A stretch of DNA of 29,789 nt from Zasmidium citrigriseum (taxonomy: Eukaryota > Ascomycota > Dothideomycetes > Mycosphaerellales > Mycosphaerellaceae). The position numbers and the translations under genes are program-made. This document shows positions 10,871 through 23,345 of this stretch, in pieces (position 1 is the stretch's first letter; each line of letters opens with the position of its first letter). Under the pieces are notes generated by a model. That model ran no database searches and was not told where the DNA came from. It saw only the letters and a list, made by a program, of their open reading frames with translations. The DNA lies in NCBI GenBank assembly GCA_002786025.1, contig NHNW01000107.1, positions 1-29,789 on the forward strand, read 5' to 3'.

Positions 10871-12721
10871 TTAATATATTTTTATATACTATATCTAGTA
10901 AACTACTACCTTTACGCCTATCTATTCGATTACTATAATCGCCTCTAACTTCTCTCTCTTCGCTACGTCTAGATAACTACTACTATTAAGAAGGCGCGAA
11001 GTAATCTACTCGCCTTTATTATAGGTATCTAAGAGGTAGGTTTCGATATTAAAGGTCGCTATTAGTAGCTATATAAAGTAGACTTTATTAGCTTACTAAC
11101 TAATTCGATAGTTATATACTACTAGTTACTAGTCGTAGCTAGCTTCGTTATTAACGTCGATTATAATAATATTATTAGCGTAGTTAAGGGTAATACCTAC
11201 TCTAGCGACCTTTAAGAGTAGGATAAGTACGTCTAGGCCTTAAATCTAAATATTAGGCTTTAGGTCGGTATTAGGGATAAGTTCGAAGCCGTTTATTAGG
11301 CGCTTACTATCTCTTCTCTAATAGAGCGCTTAAATAGCTTAGTCGAGTAAATACCGTAGGTCTTTATATTATTTACGAAAGTACTTATAGAGGACTAATA
11401 GTATATAGAAGGCTAGGATAGGCTTATCGCTAGCGATAATAAGCTTATTATAGAATATAACGTTCTATATCTTACTCCTACTAGTATTATCCTTTATATA
11501 GATAATTTCTTTATAGCGTCGTATATACCCTTTTACTTCCTTAATAATATACTATAGCTTAGGAGAGCTCTTATATAGCTCGTTAACGTACTCGGCTAGT
11601 AGCGATTTATCTAGTACCTTCTACTAGCTTAATTCCTTAATTATCTATAAGAGTAGCTAACTTAGATTCTAATCGATTAGAGGTACTAGCGCTAGGATAC
11701 TAAAGGTTATACGTAACCTCCGCTACTTATTCTATAGCTTAATTATAGCCTTATAGAGCCTATCCGCTACTATAGTAGTATTCCTAGTAGCCTTAGTATA
11801 AGTATACTTAACCTTAGTACTCTTTCTAAATATAATATCCTTAGGTAGGGCTAATATCTAGCGTACTTTATTACTAGTCTAGGTAAGGATCTAGATATAC
11901 TTCTCTACTATCGCTTTATACTCCTAGCTAAGGTAGAAGGTTAATATATACTTCTTCTATAGTAGTAGGGCTATAATAGAGATATCGTTAATCTTATTAG
12001 TAATCGTTATATAGGCTATCTAGTCGTAGTAGAACGTAGCTATACTAGTTACGACTATATTATTATATATCTAGATTAGTACCTTTAGTTATATTCTCCT
12101 AGTATTAGAGGTTAGGTTAAAGTATTTATACTTATCGGCTTATAGTATAAACTCCTTCTTAAAGATAGTCTTTATAGAGTATATAGCGTAGACGGCCTTA
12201 TTAAATATAATCTAGTCTTTTATAACCTCTAGAGTAAGGGATCTAAGGATATTAGATTCCGCCTACTCTACTACCCGAATTTAGGTTAGAGGTTAGATAT
12301 TTTTACCGCTCTTTCGCTACGATTTTTATTATATTCGAAAGAGCGTATCTTATATACCCGTAATACGTATTTAGCTAGCCGTATACTTCCCTACTATACC
12401 TTATAGAGGCTATTAAAGTTATCGTCTTAAAGCCGAAGTCGTAGATTACGCCTAGGAACGCTAAGCTTATTATAAATCTACTACCTAGATATTATAATTC
12501 TATATACTACGAACCTTATCGTATATATACTATATATATAGTATTATTCGAAAGTACGTCGCTAATATAGCTCGTCGAGACTACGAATAATATATCTTTA
12601 GTAGTATAGGGCGTAGTATATAGTCGTTAACTTTACGACTATATACTCGTACTCTAGATTACGCCTAGTAATACTAAGGATATTATAAGTCGCTCGGAAC
12701 ACGACCTTTATCTACTACTAT
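10871..12721 (-). pseudogene. SNF2-type ATPase C-terminal lobe protein, RIP-inactivated
   Basis: A minus-strand frame of about 615 codons. Near its end it carries the second RecA lobe (Helicase_C) of SNF2-family translocases. IIASDKPILAFYILL at about 11470-11430 looks like the lobe's first strand. Motif V reads LLKVARVGITLNYANNIIIID (about 11215-11155). Motif VI HRIGQ has decayed to tat cga att agt tag at about 11111-11097, with His to Tyr, Gly to Ser and Gln to stop, exactly as CpA loss predicts. It is followed by ATFNIETYLLD, the usual TxE element. I could not find the first lobe (GKT and DEAH box) upstream, so it may be 5'-truncated, split, or naturally one-lobed. The start is an ATA at 12721 or 12397; a purine-rich + tract at 12806-12855 favours the former. 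Confidence 0.72.
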
Positions 12722-13080
12722 CTACCTAGGTACGAGTTATTTAGATATAGTAATAGATATATAGTCGTAGAGGTCTAATAATATATATAGACCTAAGTAT
12801 ACTACTATAGGAGAAGGGTAAAAAGAGTAGGTAGTTTATCGGGTAGTAGGTAGCTCCTAAATCGCGCCCGCTATTCTCCTTACTACTATATTATAAGTCC
12901 GTACGAATATATCTATCTACCCGATAGGCTACTATTTAGTATATCGTATTTATACGTACGAGTAAGTTCGTATCGGGTATATAGATAGATTTATCCGTTT
13001 ACTACGTATAGATCTTTGTATAGTATAAAGGTATAAGAAGGTATTATATATAGGAAATACCGCTAGGAATACTAAGCTCT
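12420..13080. repeat. Short diverged direct repeats
   Basis: Three related short blocks read ATTACGCCTAGGAACGCTAAG (12446), ATTACGCCTAGTAATACTAAG (12659) and ATACCGCTAGGAATACTAAG (13047). The first two are followed by related TCTACTACCTAG-like text about 25-60 nt away, which suggests a roughly 210-bp duplicated unit. If the SNF2-lobe gene starts at 12721, the first two lie inside its N-terminal coding part. Confidence 0.4.
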
Positions 13081-13250
13081 CTATACTTTAAGTCGCTCTC
13101 CTTAGAGCGAGTTATACTTCGTCTTACCTAGAATACCTACTCGTATAAGCGATATATAAATTACTAGATCTAGTTATATATTTTATAAGAATACCTCCGA
13201 AGCGACTAAAGCGTTAGGCTACGACTAAAACCTACTAAACCTACTACCTA
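12722..13250. promoter_or_regulatory. Divergent intergenic region between SNF2-lobe gene and large plus-strand gene
   Basis: Contains a purine-rich tract on + (12806-12855), an inverted repeat (12909-12926 with 12971-12990) and a copy of the short direct repeat at 13047. No gene recognised. Confidence 0.45.
12909..12990. repeat. Inverted repeat, hairpin-forming
   Basis: Arms ATATCTATCTACCCGATA (12909-12926) and TATCGGGTATATAGATAGAT (12971-12990) pair with a small bulge around a 44-nt loop. It lies in the divergent intergenic region and could be an operator, a transposon remnant or part of an origin. Nothing in the sequence decides. Confidence 0.6.
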
Positions 13251-13655
13251 ATAGCTAAGTCCTCCTCTACTTCTAAATACGGGCGGCTAAGGAAACTACT
13301 TACTAGTATTAAAGAAATCGATAATAAACTCGTAAACTAACGCGAACGGATAGCGAAATCGTAGGTAAAGGCGAAAGAGAGACTATAGGAGGCTATAGTT
13401 AACTAGCTATTAGTTACTAATAAGGAAGTAGAACTAACGCCCGTCGAAACTAGAATCTATATACTCGATATATATAGGGATAGGGATAGAGATATATTTA
13501 ATATACGCGACCTATCCTAAGTACTTCTAGTTAGAGAAGATAGGGACTTCGATTAGGATAGAGAAGGTATAAGAGTATTAACTAAATAGAGACTTAGAGG
13601 TACTAATACTAATATAGTTATAGACCCTAATACTCTACCTTCCTCGCCGAATAAC

Positions 13656-13682
13656 GAACTAAACTACTAGGCGACGATTTAG
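13656..13682. repeat. Copy of palindromic core ACTAAACTACTAGGCG
   Basis: ACTAAACTACTAGGCG at 13658-13673 is identical to a 16-mer inside an intron of the SNF2 gene (25218-25233). It is also the reverse complement of 19244-19259. A/T-rich flanks give weak hairpin arms. No clear donor or acceptor was found around it. Confidence 0.6.
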
Positions 13683-16600
13683 ATCGAAAATTAAACGACT
13701 AGAGCTAATTTAGGCTTAGGGGCGTTATACGCGTAGACTAGTACTATCCCTAACGCCTACGACGCTATCTATATATTATCGCGAGAGCTAATATCGTTAG
13801 AAGAAGAGAAGTCGTATAAGAGTATAGAAGAACCTAAGGAAGATAATATATTATAAGTACCTACTACGGAAGATCCTAATCGCTTAGTCGATAATAACTC
13901 GCTAGGTTCTTTTTAATAGCTTAGTAGCGAGACTAGCGATAGCGATAAAGAATCTTCCTAAGGATTCCTTTAGAGATTACTAGATCGCGATATAAATCCT
14001 TACGCTAACGATATTAGATACGAATATAAGCTACCTTTCGTAGATAATCTAACCCTATCGTTACTAGAAGTTAATTATCCTTATAAGAGTATTAAAGATA
14101 ACTTTAAATAGTTACCTAAACTACTTCTATACTCGCCTACTCTAGACCTAATCCTACGACTATTTATACGCTTTAGGGACCTAGTATTATAGAGTAGATA
14201 TCCTTCTTATACCTACTCCCTTTAGTCTTATCGCTAGATATAGATACTAAACGATTACCGAATAAATAATACTAGCGACTAGTCTATTCCTAGTAACTCC
14301 CTATCTTAGTAATAGTAAAGACTATTTATATAGTTTATATATATTAATCCCGTAGTCGAAGACGAATAGGATAATAAGGCGTTATCCGATAAGTCTATTC
14401 GACCTCGACGATAGAGGGTTCCTTAGGTACTAGCGCCTATAAATAAAGACTTATTAGAAGACGGAGAATACTAACCTCCCCGCTAGGCTCGCTACCTACC
14501 CCCTACTCTAACTATAGACGAGTAAACTTATAAGGCTATCTAGTACGTAACTACTAAGTTAGTATCGAACCTTATAGAAGGGTTCTATAGCTACTCTAAC
14601 GAGTAGTATACTCGGAGCTATAGAGACTATCTTAGGGAATATAGGGGAGAGGAGTATATTAAACCTAGTAAGGCTTTCGACCTTAGTAGCTTCCTAGAGG
14701 TGCTCGATAAGGCTAAGTTTTTAAAGCCTACTAATATTAGCGGGATACCTCCTATACTAGTCGACTAGTAATCCTTATTTTATAGTAACCTACTAGAAGG
14801 GCGGCTCCGCTAGTTACCTCGCTAGATTTATATCTATAGTAAAGAGACCTATACTAATAACGCGAATATATCTTTTAATATCGATAGCTTCCTTAGGTTC
14901 GCGATATTACTATTAGTTTATAAGAATAGCCTAGAGCTCTAACCTATATATTAGATAAAGTAGAATATATAAACTAATATATATATTACTATATCTACCG
15001 ATCGATAGAACTAGGATACTAGAGGTAGGAACTAGAGTACTTAGACTAACCTACGAGATATACCTTAGTATCTTCTCGGTTAGCTTACTAGAGCGCTAGA
15101 GGTATCGCTCTATATTCTATTTCCGTATATACCCTATAATAACGACTACGGTACTAAATTTAAGGCTATAATATATAAATAGCTTACTACCTAGATAGAT
15201 AAGATATTAATACCTACTATAGAGGAAGACCTCTCTACCTACTATACCTAGTACCTCCCTTCTAGTTATCGCTATATAAAGAAGAATACGAAGGTACGTT
15301 AAGTTAAAGGTTAGTTAGACACTACTCGTAGCTATTAGACTAAATAGAGTATCGTATACTATATCTAACCTATAGCCCTAGATAAGATATAGTAGAATAT
15401 ATAAGGTATTATAGAATCGCGGTAGGACCTAGGCTATTTTCGAGAACCTAAACTCTTCCTCTTTACTAAAGGTACTAAACTCTAATAGAAGTCGAATAGT
15501 ATACGTACTACGCTAGTAGATATAATTAAAGACTTTACCTCCTAGCTTATAGACTATATCGACCTTTACTATATCGACCTTACCTAATTCTACGTAGATA
15601 TTAGGAAAGAGATTTATCTCCGTAGTAGTCGAGAGTACGCGTCTAAGGAACTATAGGTATATATATAGAAGAGATACTACCTATAATCCTACCTCGAGTA
15701 GCTTTATAATAGTAGACTACTAAAGAGAGATATAGAGGTATTTCGTCTATATTATTAAAATTACCTCTACGATACTTATTTACTTACTAGCTAACCTACC
15801 TAACTATCGAAGCTACGGCTCGCTAGGCTTATATATAGCTAATATTATAGCTCTATAAAGGAGGTATAGGACGCGAGTAAAATATACCCTTTCTAGAATA
15901 ACGTATTAGAAGAATTAGCTATCGACCTTAGTATTCGTAAGGCTATAAGTACCCTACCTAGGGGTTTATTTACCTAGCGAAAGGCTATCGAGACTATATA
16001 CCTAGCGAGTAAGTAGCGGTTATATACTAGCTTAAGTAATAGCGCTCGTAAGTTATATAGTATCCGCGAAAAGTACCGAGTATTATAGATCCTCCTCTAA
16101 TATATCCTAAATTATCTAAAGGCGGATTAGATAGAGTATCCTACTAAACTAGACGACTATCCCTAGTACGTATAGCCTATAAAGATATCTATATATCTAT
16201 AGTTTATTCGTAGTAGTATAGGGAAGTTCGCTATAGGGTTCGAGTTTATATAGGCGAGATCCCTAACTAATCGGTAGAGATAGGAAGATACTAAGATTAT
16301 AGCTACCTTCTTACGCTATCTTCGGTTTATAATCGGCTCGTAGTAACTACGCCCTAAATTAGCGCTTTAGTAGAGCTATCGCGAAATTTCTCGTAGAGAA
16401 GGCTACTTATTAAGGAGATACTACGGCCTAGGGTTCTATAATACGCTAGATAAATATAGATACTATTAGTAGGAGTATCGAGTCGACTAGTAGAAAGTAC
16501 TCTTTAAGGTAGATATTACTTAGAAGATAATATTTAGTAATACTATATTAAAGCGACGCTACCTATACTATAGTAGAGGCGTCGTAGCCTTTTTCGACGT

Positions 16601-17304
16601 CTATATACGGATAGATATAGTACTTTACTAGCTAGACCTACCGAATCTACGAAGTCGTAAGTAAAACTAATTACTACTATAGCTTATATACCTATACCTA
16701 GAGGAGTTACGTTAGGATATACTAACTAGTATTAAGGCCGAGATATTCGATACCTTAGTCGATTAGGTCCTAGAATACGATAAGGGGTTTTTATTCGAAT
16801 ACTTCTAGGATATCCTCTAAGCTAGTATATACCTAATAGCGGGTAATAAATTATATATAAAAAGTATACTATAGATACTAGACTTACTATTTAGAGTCGA
16901 CGACTTAGCGCGTAAATACTAGGAAAACAAACTATTCTAGAAGATACTAGACGATATTAATACGGGCTTAAGTAAACTTAAGAATAGACGAATTAGATAG
17001 GACGATTTCTACTATATCCTATATAGCGAGATAGTTAAGTACTATTAGATACTACCTTACCCTAGCGAGACGTCGATAAAATAGGTTACTAAGGATAGTT
17101 ACTATATATAGTTCTCTATTCGCCTAAAAGACTAACGGGATACACCGAATACGGATATTAACGTATAGGAATAGGGTAGGAAAAACTAGTAACTAGGTAT
17201 ACCTAACCTTCTCCTATACTTTACTATATAGACTATATAAGAATAGTAAGTAGATATAGGCTTACCTATCGACGACGACCTCTAAAACTAGTACGCGAAT
17301 ATAT

Positions 17305-17330
17305 AACTAAATTACTAGCCGCGAGTTTAG
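17305..17330. repeat. Diverged copy of palindromic core
   Basis: AACTAAATTACTAGCC followed by GCGAGTTTAG has the same AACTAAA...GTTTAG arm layout as the core repeats elsewhere, with a changed centre. Confidence 0.45.
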
Positions 17331-17389
17331 ATTATATTATATAGATCGAAGTTTAGATATACTCTAGTCGGTACGCCTTACCTACGTTA

Positions 17390-18997
17390 TTAATTTATCC
17401 CCGATATACCCTATTAATACGACTAAAGATTACTTATTATAGGTAAGTTATATTAAACTAGGACTTATATCTATAACTACTATACTAATACTATTATAGA
17501 TATAGTCGTTAACCGCTTCTAAGGCTAACTATACCTCTAATAAAGGCTTATTTAGTATATAAGTAATTATATCCGATATAGTCTCTTTATAAACGTTATA
17601 TATACTTTACCTCCCTTTAAACTCCTATAGTATTATAAGTATAGTATATAGATAGTATAGTAACTAGGTACTCTCGTATATCCTTACCTATAGAGGTTAT
17701 CTACTAGGTAGCGGTAACCTATCCTTAGTACCCTCGCCGTCTTATCGTTATACTACCTTACTCTTAACCCGTCGAGACCTATTATTAATACTACCTCCTC
17801 TTCGCCGCTTAGGCCTAGTTCTACTAGATACTCTCGTCTATATCGCCTATATATCTTTTAACTCTAACCTATCCTTTTTAATATCTAGAAATAGATCTAT
17901 ATCTTTAACCTCTATCCTATCTAGTAGAGGTATAGATTCGTTATATTCGGTTATATCTATTACTAATAGCGTAGGTGTCTATAGAGTTCTACTCCTACTA
18001 TATCGTCGCTTTTTAGGGTCCGTCCGCTACTAGTATACTTCTCGCTATCCTTATACTATATCTATAAACGAGACGCCTCGCTTATATATACTAGCGATAG
18101 CCCTTAAAAGCCGCTTCGATCCTACCTATACCGCTAGAAGCTAAGGACGGATATTAGCTAGGATCCTTTCGAACTAATCCCCTCCCTAAGCGTCTATAAT
18201 TACTTATAGACTTCCTTTCTAATCTAAGTTAGCTAACGTTCCTACTACGACGTTAATCTTAACTAGATTATAGTACTCTAGACTATTAAGAAACGCCGCC
18301 TCTAATCGTAGCTCCGAATTTAGGTATATATCCTACGAACGATAAAGTTATATATATCGCTATACTAACGATATACTCTACGCTATCGCCTCCGTCTTAT
18401 CCCTATAGTACTCTAGTAGTTCTCTTACGACTTCTACCTCCGTCTTATTACTATAGAGTCTCTATAGCGTATCTAGCTAGGACGTAGATTAATCGTATAG
18501 TAGGTAGCGATAACCTAGCGCTCTCTCGACCTCTAGCCCTTTAAGTACTTATAACTATACGTCTACGCTCTTTACTTTTATAAGATCTATCTATTATAAA
18601 TAAGATACTATACTATAGCTTTAGTCGTTCGTAGAGGAAGTAGAAAGCGATATTTCGACGAGGTATAGAATTCCGACTATAATACTACTTATAGTTTATA
18701 AAAGTAGGGCCGCTAGCGAGCTATAGATAATCTACCTATTAGAAGTAACTACGTATCTTGCCGCGCTATATACTACGGAGCTATCTCCTTTTAGACTAGC
18801 TTATACTAACCCTAACTCTACCCTATAGGCTTCGTTTTACTCTATTACTAACTTTACTCCGCCTCCCTAATCGTATAACGGGTAATATTTATACCTAAAC
18901 CTTCTACCCTCTATATAATCTAAATATTACCTACTAACTATATCCTAGCTATCTATTACTACTAGTACTACGAAACCTCCGAGCGTCTATAAGCTAT
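17390..18997 (-). pseudogene. Unknown gene, RIP-inactivated
   Basis: A minus-strand frame from an ATA near 18997 to about 17390-17490, roughly 500 codons. The N-terminal third is Gln, Met and Lys rich, and a surviving CAA Gln codon lies at 18760-18758. A basic RRRQRR stretch is near 18390. Further on are SSGRTLKSDDIVGVELYRHLR (about 18045-17985) and a well-formed YLVELGLSGEEEVVLIIGLDG (about 17825-17765). This frame is clearly better than the two other minus frames, and better than the serine/arginine-rich plus frame. Its 3' end meets or overlaps the end of the large plus-strand gene. The + strand just beyond 18997 is moderately purine-rich, consistent with a leftward promoter. No family recognised. 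Confidence 0.52.
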
Positions 18998-19437
18998 ATA
19001 TAAAACTTAAGGGGTTACTCTACTCCTCCTAGTAAGGATAAATAGAACGAACCTCCTCGAAATATCTAGAGTAAGGATTATAAAAGAATAGTAAAGGTAC
19101 TCGAATAACCTATAATATTATAAAAGGTAAATAGGATATAGTTTAGGTTAGCGGTACCCTACTATAAACTAAATATAGATACTAAATTTAGATACTAATA
19201 TATAGCGAGCTTATTATCTCGCTAGTAAACTAAACTAAATTACCGCCTAGTAGTTTAGTATATAGGTATAGCGGCTATTCTCGCCGTCCGCGCTAGCGCG
19301 CGCTACTTATATAAGTTAAAGTAACCTTACCTTACTTTAGAAGCGAGCCTAGGATATACTTTATTATTTTCTATAGCGACTCCTAGTAGAATCGAAATTC
19401 TAATCCTATTTACGTACTTTTAGTAGCGCGAGTAAAT
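18998..19437. promoter_or_regulatory. Divergent promoter region with CpG-rich block and palindromic core copy
   Basis: Separates a leftward gene from the rightward SNF2 gene. It contains a core-repeat copy (19226-19260) and a CpG-rich block at 19281-19314 that includes the palindrome CGCGCTAGCGCG. That block is the densest CG cluster I noticed in the window, which shows that RIP here spared CpG. No gene is seen in it. Confidence 0.45.
19226..19260. repeat. Palindromic core copy upstream of SNF2 gene
   Basis: AACTAAATTACCGCCTAG followed by TAGTTTAGT forms an imperfect stem (arms ACTAAA/TTTAGT). Positions 19244-19259 are the exact reverse complement of the 16-mer at 13658 and 25218. It could be in a 5' UTR intron. 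Confidence 0.65.
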
Positions 19438-20199
19438 ATGTCGTCGCTATCGCGTCGTAACGATATTATCGGCTATAGGCCTAAGCTTAGAATATTTAAA
19501 CCTATCTAGTACCCTCTTCCTTTCTCTTTATAATAACCTCTTCCCCTTATCTTCTTATTTTCTACGAACTCTCGGCTAGTAATTAGTTTCGGTTTTAGAA
19601 ATTCTAATACCTACTTATATTACTAATCCGGTAGCTACTTTACTATATCCTACGAATAAATACTACTATACTCGACTTTTACCTATAAGCCTCCTATATT
19701 CGCTACTATAGTAGATACCCTACCTAATACTCTAGCGACGCTAGCTACTACGCTACGATCTCGCTCTATTAGCCTATCTTTACGTAGTAGTATCTCCGGC
19801 GCCGCTAAATACTTAGCGACTCTAAGCTATAGTAGTAAGAAGCGTAAGAATACTAATAGTATATTAGCTATAAAGGCGATACTAAAAGTTACTAAGCGTT
19901 AGAAGAAATAATATACGAAGTCTACTATCGATAGTATTAGTAATACCGAATTCGAGAACTTTAAAATTAACCTCCCTAAGCTTAAGGCTAAGAAGTAAGA
20001 ACGTATTAAGAGATTAAAATAGAAAGGTAAGCTTATACTAATAAGTAGTTAATATAGTATCTATATCGTCGATATATATATAAGCGAGTTAAAGGTCGAC
20101 TAGATTATAGGCTATCTTAACCTCTATAACGCTAAGTAGTTATAGGAGCTCTATTAGTAGATTAAGAAGGAAATTAAGGAGTTATAGGACCTTTCTACT

Positions 20200-20310
20200 A
20201 TAAGTTTTATAACTTTAAACTAAAATACTAGCTAGTAATTCGCTACTCGAACTACTAGGCGGTAATTTAGTTTAAGTTTATTATAAATACTAATTTCTCT
20301 ACTTTACTAG
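20200..20310 (+). other. SNF2 gene intron 1, donor destroyed by RIP
   Basis: The branch site TACTAAT and acceptor ACTTTACTAG are clear. The only phase-consistent donor is ATAAGT preceded by T at 20200, explained by T|GTAAGT losing its G to A through a TpG change. Length is 111 nt, phase 0. It contains the core CTACTAGGCGGTAATTTAG (20249-20276). Confidence 0.7.
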
Positions 20311-21763
20311 AAAAACTTCGAGATCGATATTACTATACTTAATAAGAATAATACTTGAAAGGAAATCGAGCTTTACCTCTACGACCTTTTCTAGGCTATC
20401 GACGATAGCTATATCTACGCTAAAGACGTCGACTCTACTAACGAGCCTAATTATACCGCCTACTCTAATAATAACCTTAACCGCTTCTACTTATATCTTA
20501 TATAATTTACGTTACGTATTATTCGTAAAGATATAGCTAGATTTAGTATTCCTAATATCGAGCGAATCTTTACTAGTTCTACTAAAGGCGACCCTAAGCG
20601 AGACTATATTTTCTTTAGCTAAGGAGAGAAGGCTCTTAACCTTTATAGCGAAGATATCTATTATACTATCGTAATATAGTTATACTATAAGCTTAAGAAG
20701 AGAGAGTAGTAGGCTCGTAGCGATAAGGATAACTAGGAGACTCGTAATAGCGGTATTATCGGCTTATATAGTAAGCCCCCTATACTACCTATCTAGGCAA
20801 ATAAGTATAGTACTATAAATACGGAGATATAGCTACGATAATAGTAGAAGGCCTCTAAGGTATTTATTATAGGTAGCGAGCTCCTCGAGTTTATAGGTAA
20901 CTAGCTATATAACCTATAGCGTCCTAAAGCTAGTAAATAGCGCCCTAACGAGCTTAAGAATATAGAGGCGACTAATACTAAAGCCTAAGAGAATCCTACT
21001 CCGTTAGATAACGATATTAATACGCTCGATTCGGATATATAGAATATAGTCTTTAAGTACGTTAGCGATAACCTCGAGATTCTCTTTAACGATCCGCTCT
21101 TCTAGAACGACGATTTCTTCGATATACTTATAATAGACGACCTAGGGGTAAAGGTAAAGACTAAGGTAGAGTAAGAAGCCTAGGTTTAAGCCTTACTAGT
21201 CGAAGACTACGCTATTACCTATAATAAGTCTAAGATTAGCGCCGTACTACTTAAGGGTACCGACGCCTAGAAGTAGAGGTTTCTAGAGTTATAGAACTTA
21301 TTTAATTAGTACTCTATAAAGCTACCTATATTCGAAGACTCTACTATAGCCCTTAGATATAAAGTTACCTTTAGCCTCCTAAAGCCTAATCTACTAACCT
21401 AATAAGACTTTACTACGATAATCTATAGTATAGCGTTAATACTATAGTAGCCTTCTAGTACTTTCTAGATATCTAAGATACTCGACTCTATAATCGAGGC
21501 TTATCTACTCGCTAATAATACTAGTATAGGAAAGACTATCTAGGTATTCGTACTATTACTCTACCGCGCTAAGTTAATCGATCGCTAGATCGTAAAGTAG
21601 TAGAAGAAATTCGACAAACTCTAAGACGAGATTATTATTACTATAGTAGAAGACTACCTTCCCCTTATTAGAGACCCGATCCTAAAGGATTAGGCGTAAC
21701 TCGACGAAGATAAGGATAAAAACCCCTTTCCTATAGAATAGGACCTTAATATAATCCTTAGAC

Positions 21764-21862
21764 GTAAGTTTAAAACGAATTACTAGCTAGTAATTTAGTA
21801 CTCGAATCGCTAGCTAGTAATTTAGCTCGATTTCGAAAGTTTAATACTAACGAATAGTATAG
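21764..21862 (+). other. SNF2 gene intron 2
   Basis: Donor GTAAGT, branch ATACTAAC and acceptor TATAG; 99 nt, phase 1. The interior holds two near-identical blocks, GCTAGTAATTTAG at 21788 and again about 30 nt later. Confidence 0.82.
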
Positions 21863-23345
21863 ATATTAAAGATAATATTACTTACGACAAACTATCTAAG
21901 GAGCTCGTTAAGCTTAGCCTCTACCTAGTCTATAAACTAGCCCTAGTCTACGTTCTACTATTAGTACTAGGTATATAGACGAGAGATTATAATAAGTACT
22001 TCTAAACTAATAACCCGAAGCGTAATATTATACTTAAGACCTTTTACTCTATAGGTATATCTAAAGACTATAAAGCTTACTAGGACGTCGCTATTACTAG
22101 GAAGGTACTAGGTCTTATAGAGTATATATAGGGCCTAGATACTACTAATTACTAGACTACCTAAACCGTAATTATTAGTACCTACTAAGGCCTTTACTTA
22201 CGTATTATAGGTCTATCTAGCGTTAATCCTCTAACCGTTACTTAACGTAAAGTCTCGCGTCGTAAGAAATCTAATATTAAGGGTAGTAAGAAGTTAAAGA
22301 CGAAGGTAAAGAAGCCTAAGCTAAAGAAGACTAACGAGAAGAAGACCGCGGAGAGTACCGCTCTAAGTATAGCCGTCGTCGAGAATTCTAACGAGTCTAA
22401 GGAAAAGTCGTAATCCGCTAACGATAGCGATAGTAAGGGTAAGATTATCGAAGAGCTTATCGAAGACGAACCTATTAACCTCGACGACGACTTCGATATT
22501 AAGGCTCCCGCCGAGCTTAAGGATACTATAAATATACTTAATACTAAGATTACCTCTTTTATACTCTAGATTCCCGAGGATCTATTTAGATACCTAATTA
22601 TCGACGAGGCCTATTACGTAAAGTCCCCTAGTAGTAAGTAGAGTATTTACCTCTATAAGTTTAAGGTAAAGACTATTATAATCTCCGCTATACTAGCTAA
22701 GAACTCTATTCGCGATCTATATAGTATTCTCCGCTTTACGTTTAGGGTACTTAAGGATATCCTAGATATCGCTAACGACTATACTAAGCTACTACTCTTA
22801 TTATATACCTCGCTATATACGTAACTTACTAAGAAATATAGCTACGATATCTCTAAGGTTCTAAAGGCGGAACTCTACTAATATATTCGCGCTCTAGATC
22901 CTAAGCGTTTCCGCGAAGTATATAAGTCTAAAGCTAATACTCTCGATATTAGAGTTAGTATTAATGTACTACTAATTATCTACTCGCTTTTTATCTTACG
23001 CTAAACTAAGGGTTAGGTAATTTAAGTAGGCGGCTAAACTATTACTCTTAGTACCGAAATCCTACTATATAAATTCCGGACGCTTAAACTCTATATAGGG
23101 TCCTATTAGCGGTCGCTATACGTAGAAGTTAAGGAGTTAATTAAGGAGGCTAAGGAGAACTAGATAGTCGATACCTTTAAGCCCTATCGTAAGAAAGAGA
23201 AAGACGATATATTAGAAGATAAAGACGACGACGAGGGTATTATTAACCTTAAGCGTCGCCGCCTCTAGCTAGTATTATTTAACCTACGCCTTAATATATT
23301 TACTATCTATAGCGTCGCTATAGGAGTAAAGGAAGTATATAAGTA

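Larger units (their letters stand above)
13251..17456 (+). pseudogene. Very large unknown gene, RIP-inactivated
   Basis: One plus-strand frame stays protein-like for about 1,400 codons, from an ATA (former ATG) at 13251 to a TAA near 17454. It is broken only by TAA/TAG at plausible Gln/Trp sites. The N-terminal 400 residues are charged and low in complexity (Asp, Glu, Ser, Asn, Pro; 13470-14520). The remaining 1,000 residues look helical and rich in Leu, Tyr, Arg and Gln, including a segment around 16560-16730 ending LMYLYLEELRQDML. Near the end is an acidic DDD stretch at 17271. I see no polymerase YxDD, integrase, helicase or Zn-finger signature. A copy of the palindromic core shared with the SNF2 introns sits at 13656-13682, and another at 17305-17330, so undetected introns are possible there. 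Confidence 0.62.

Noticed and set aside
17456..18990. Continuation of the large plus-strand ORF across the unknown minus-strand gene
   Set aside because: The plus frame becomes Ser/Arg/Leu/Pro low-complexity with many stops, while one minus frame gives a well-formed protein. Absence of TGA makes every frame look open, so this was not counted as evidence.
20356..20358. In-frame TGA in the SNF2 gene as evidence against the frame
   Set aside because: It is a single TGA in a frame supported by all helicase motifs. It most likely reflects a later CGA to TGA change.
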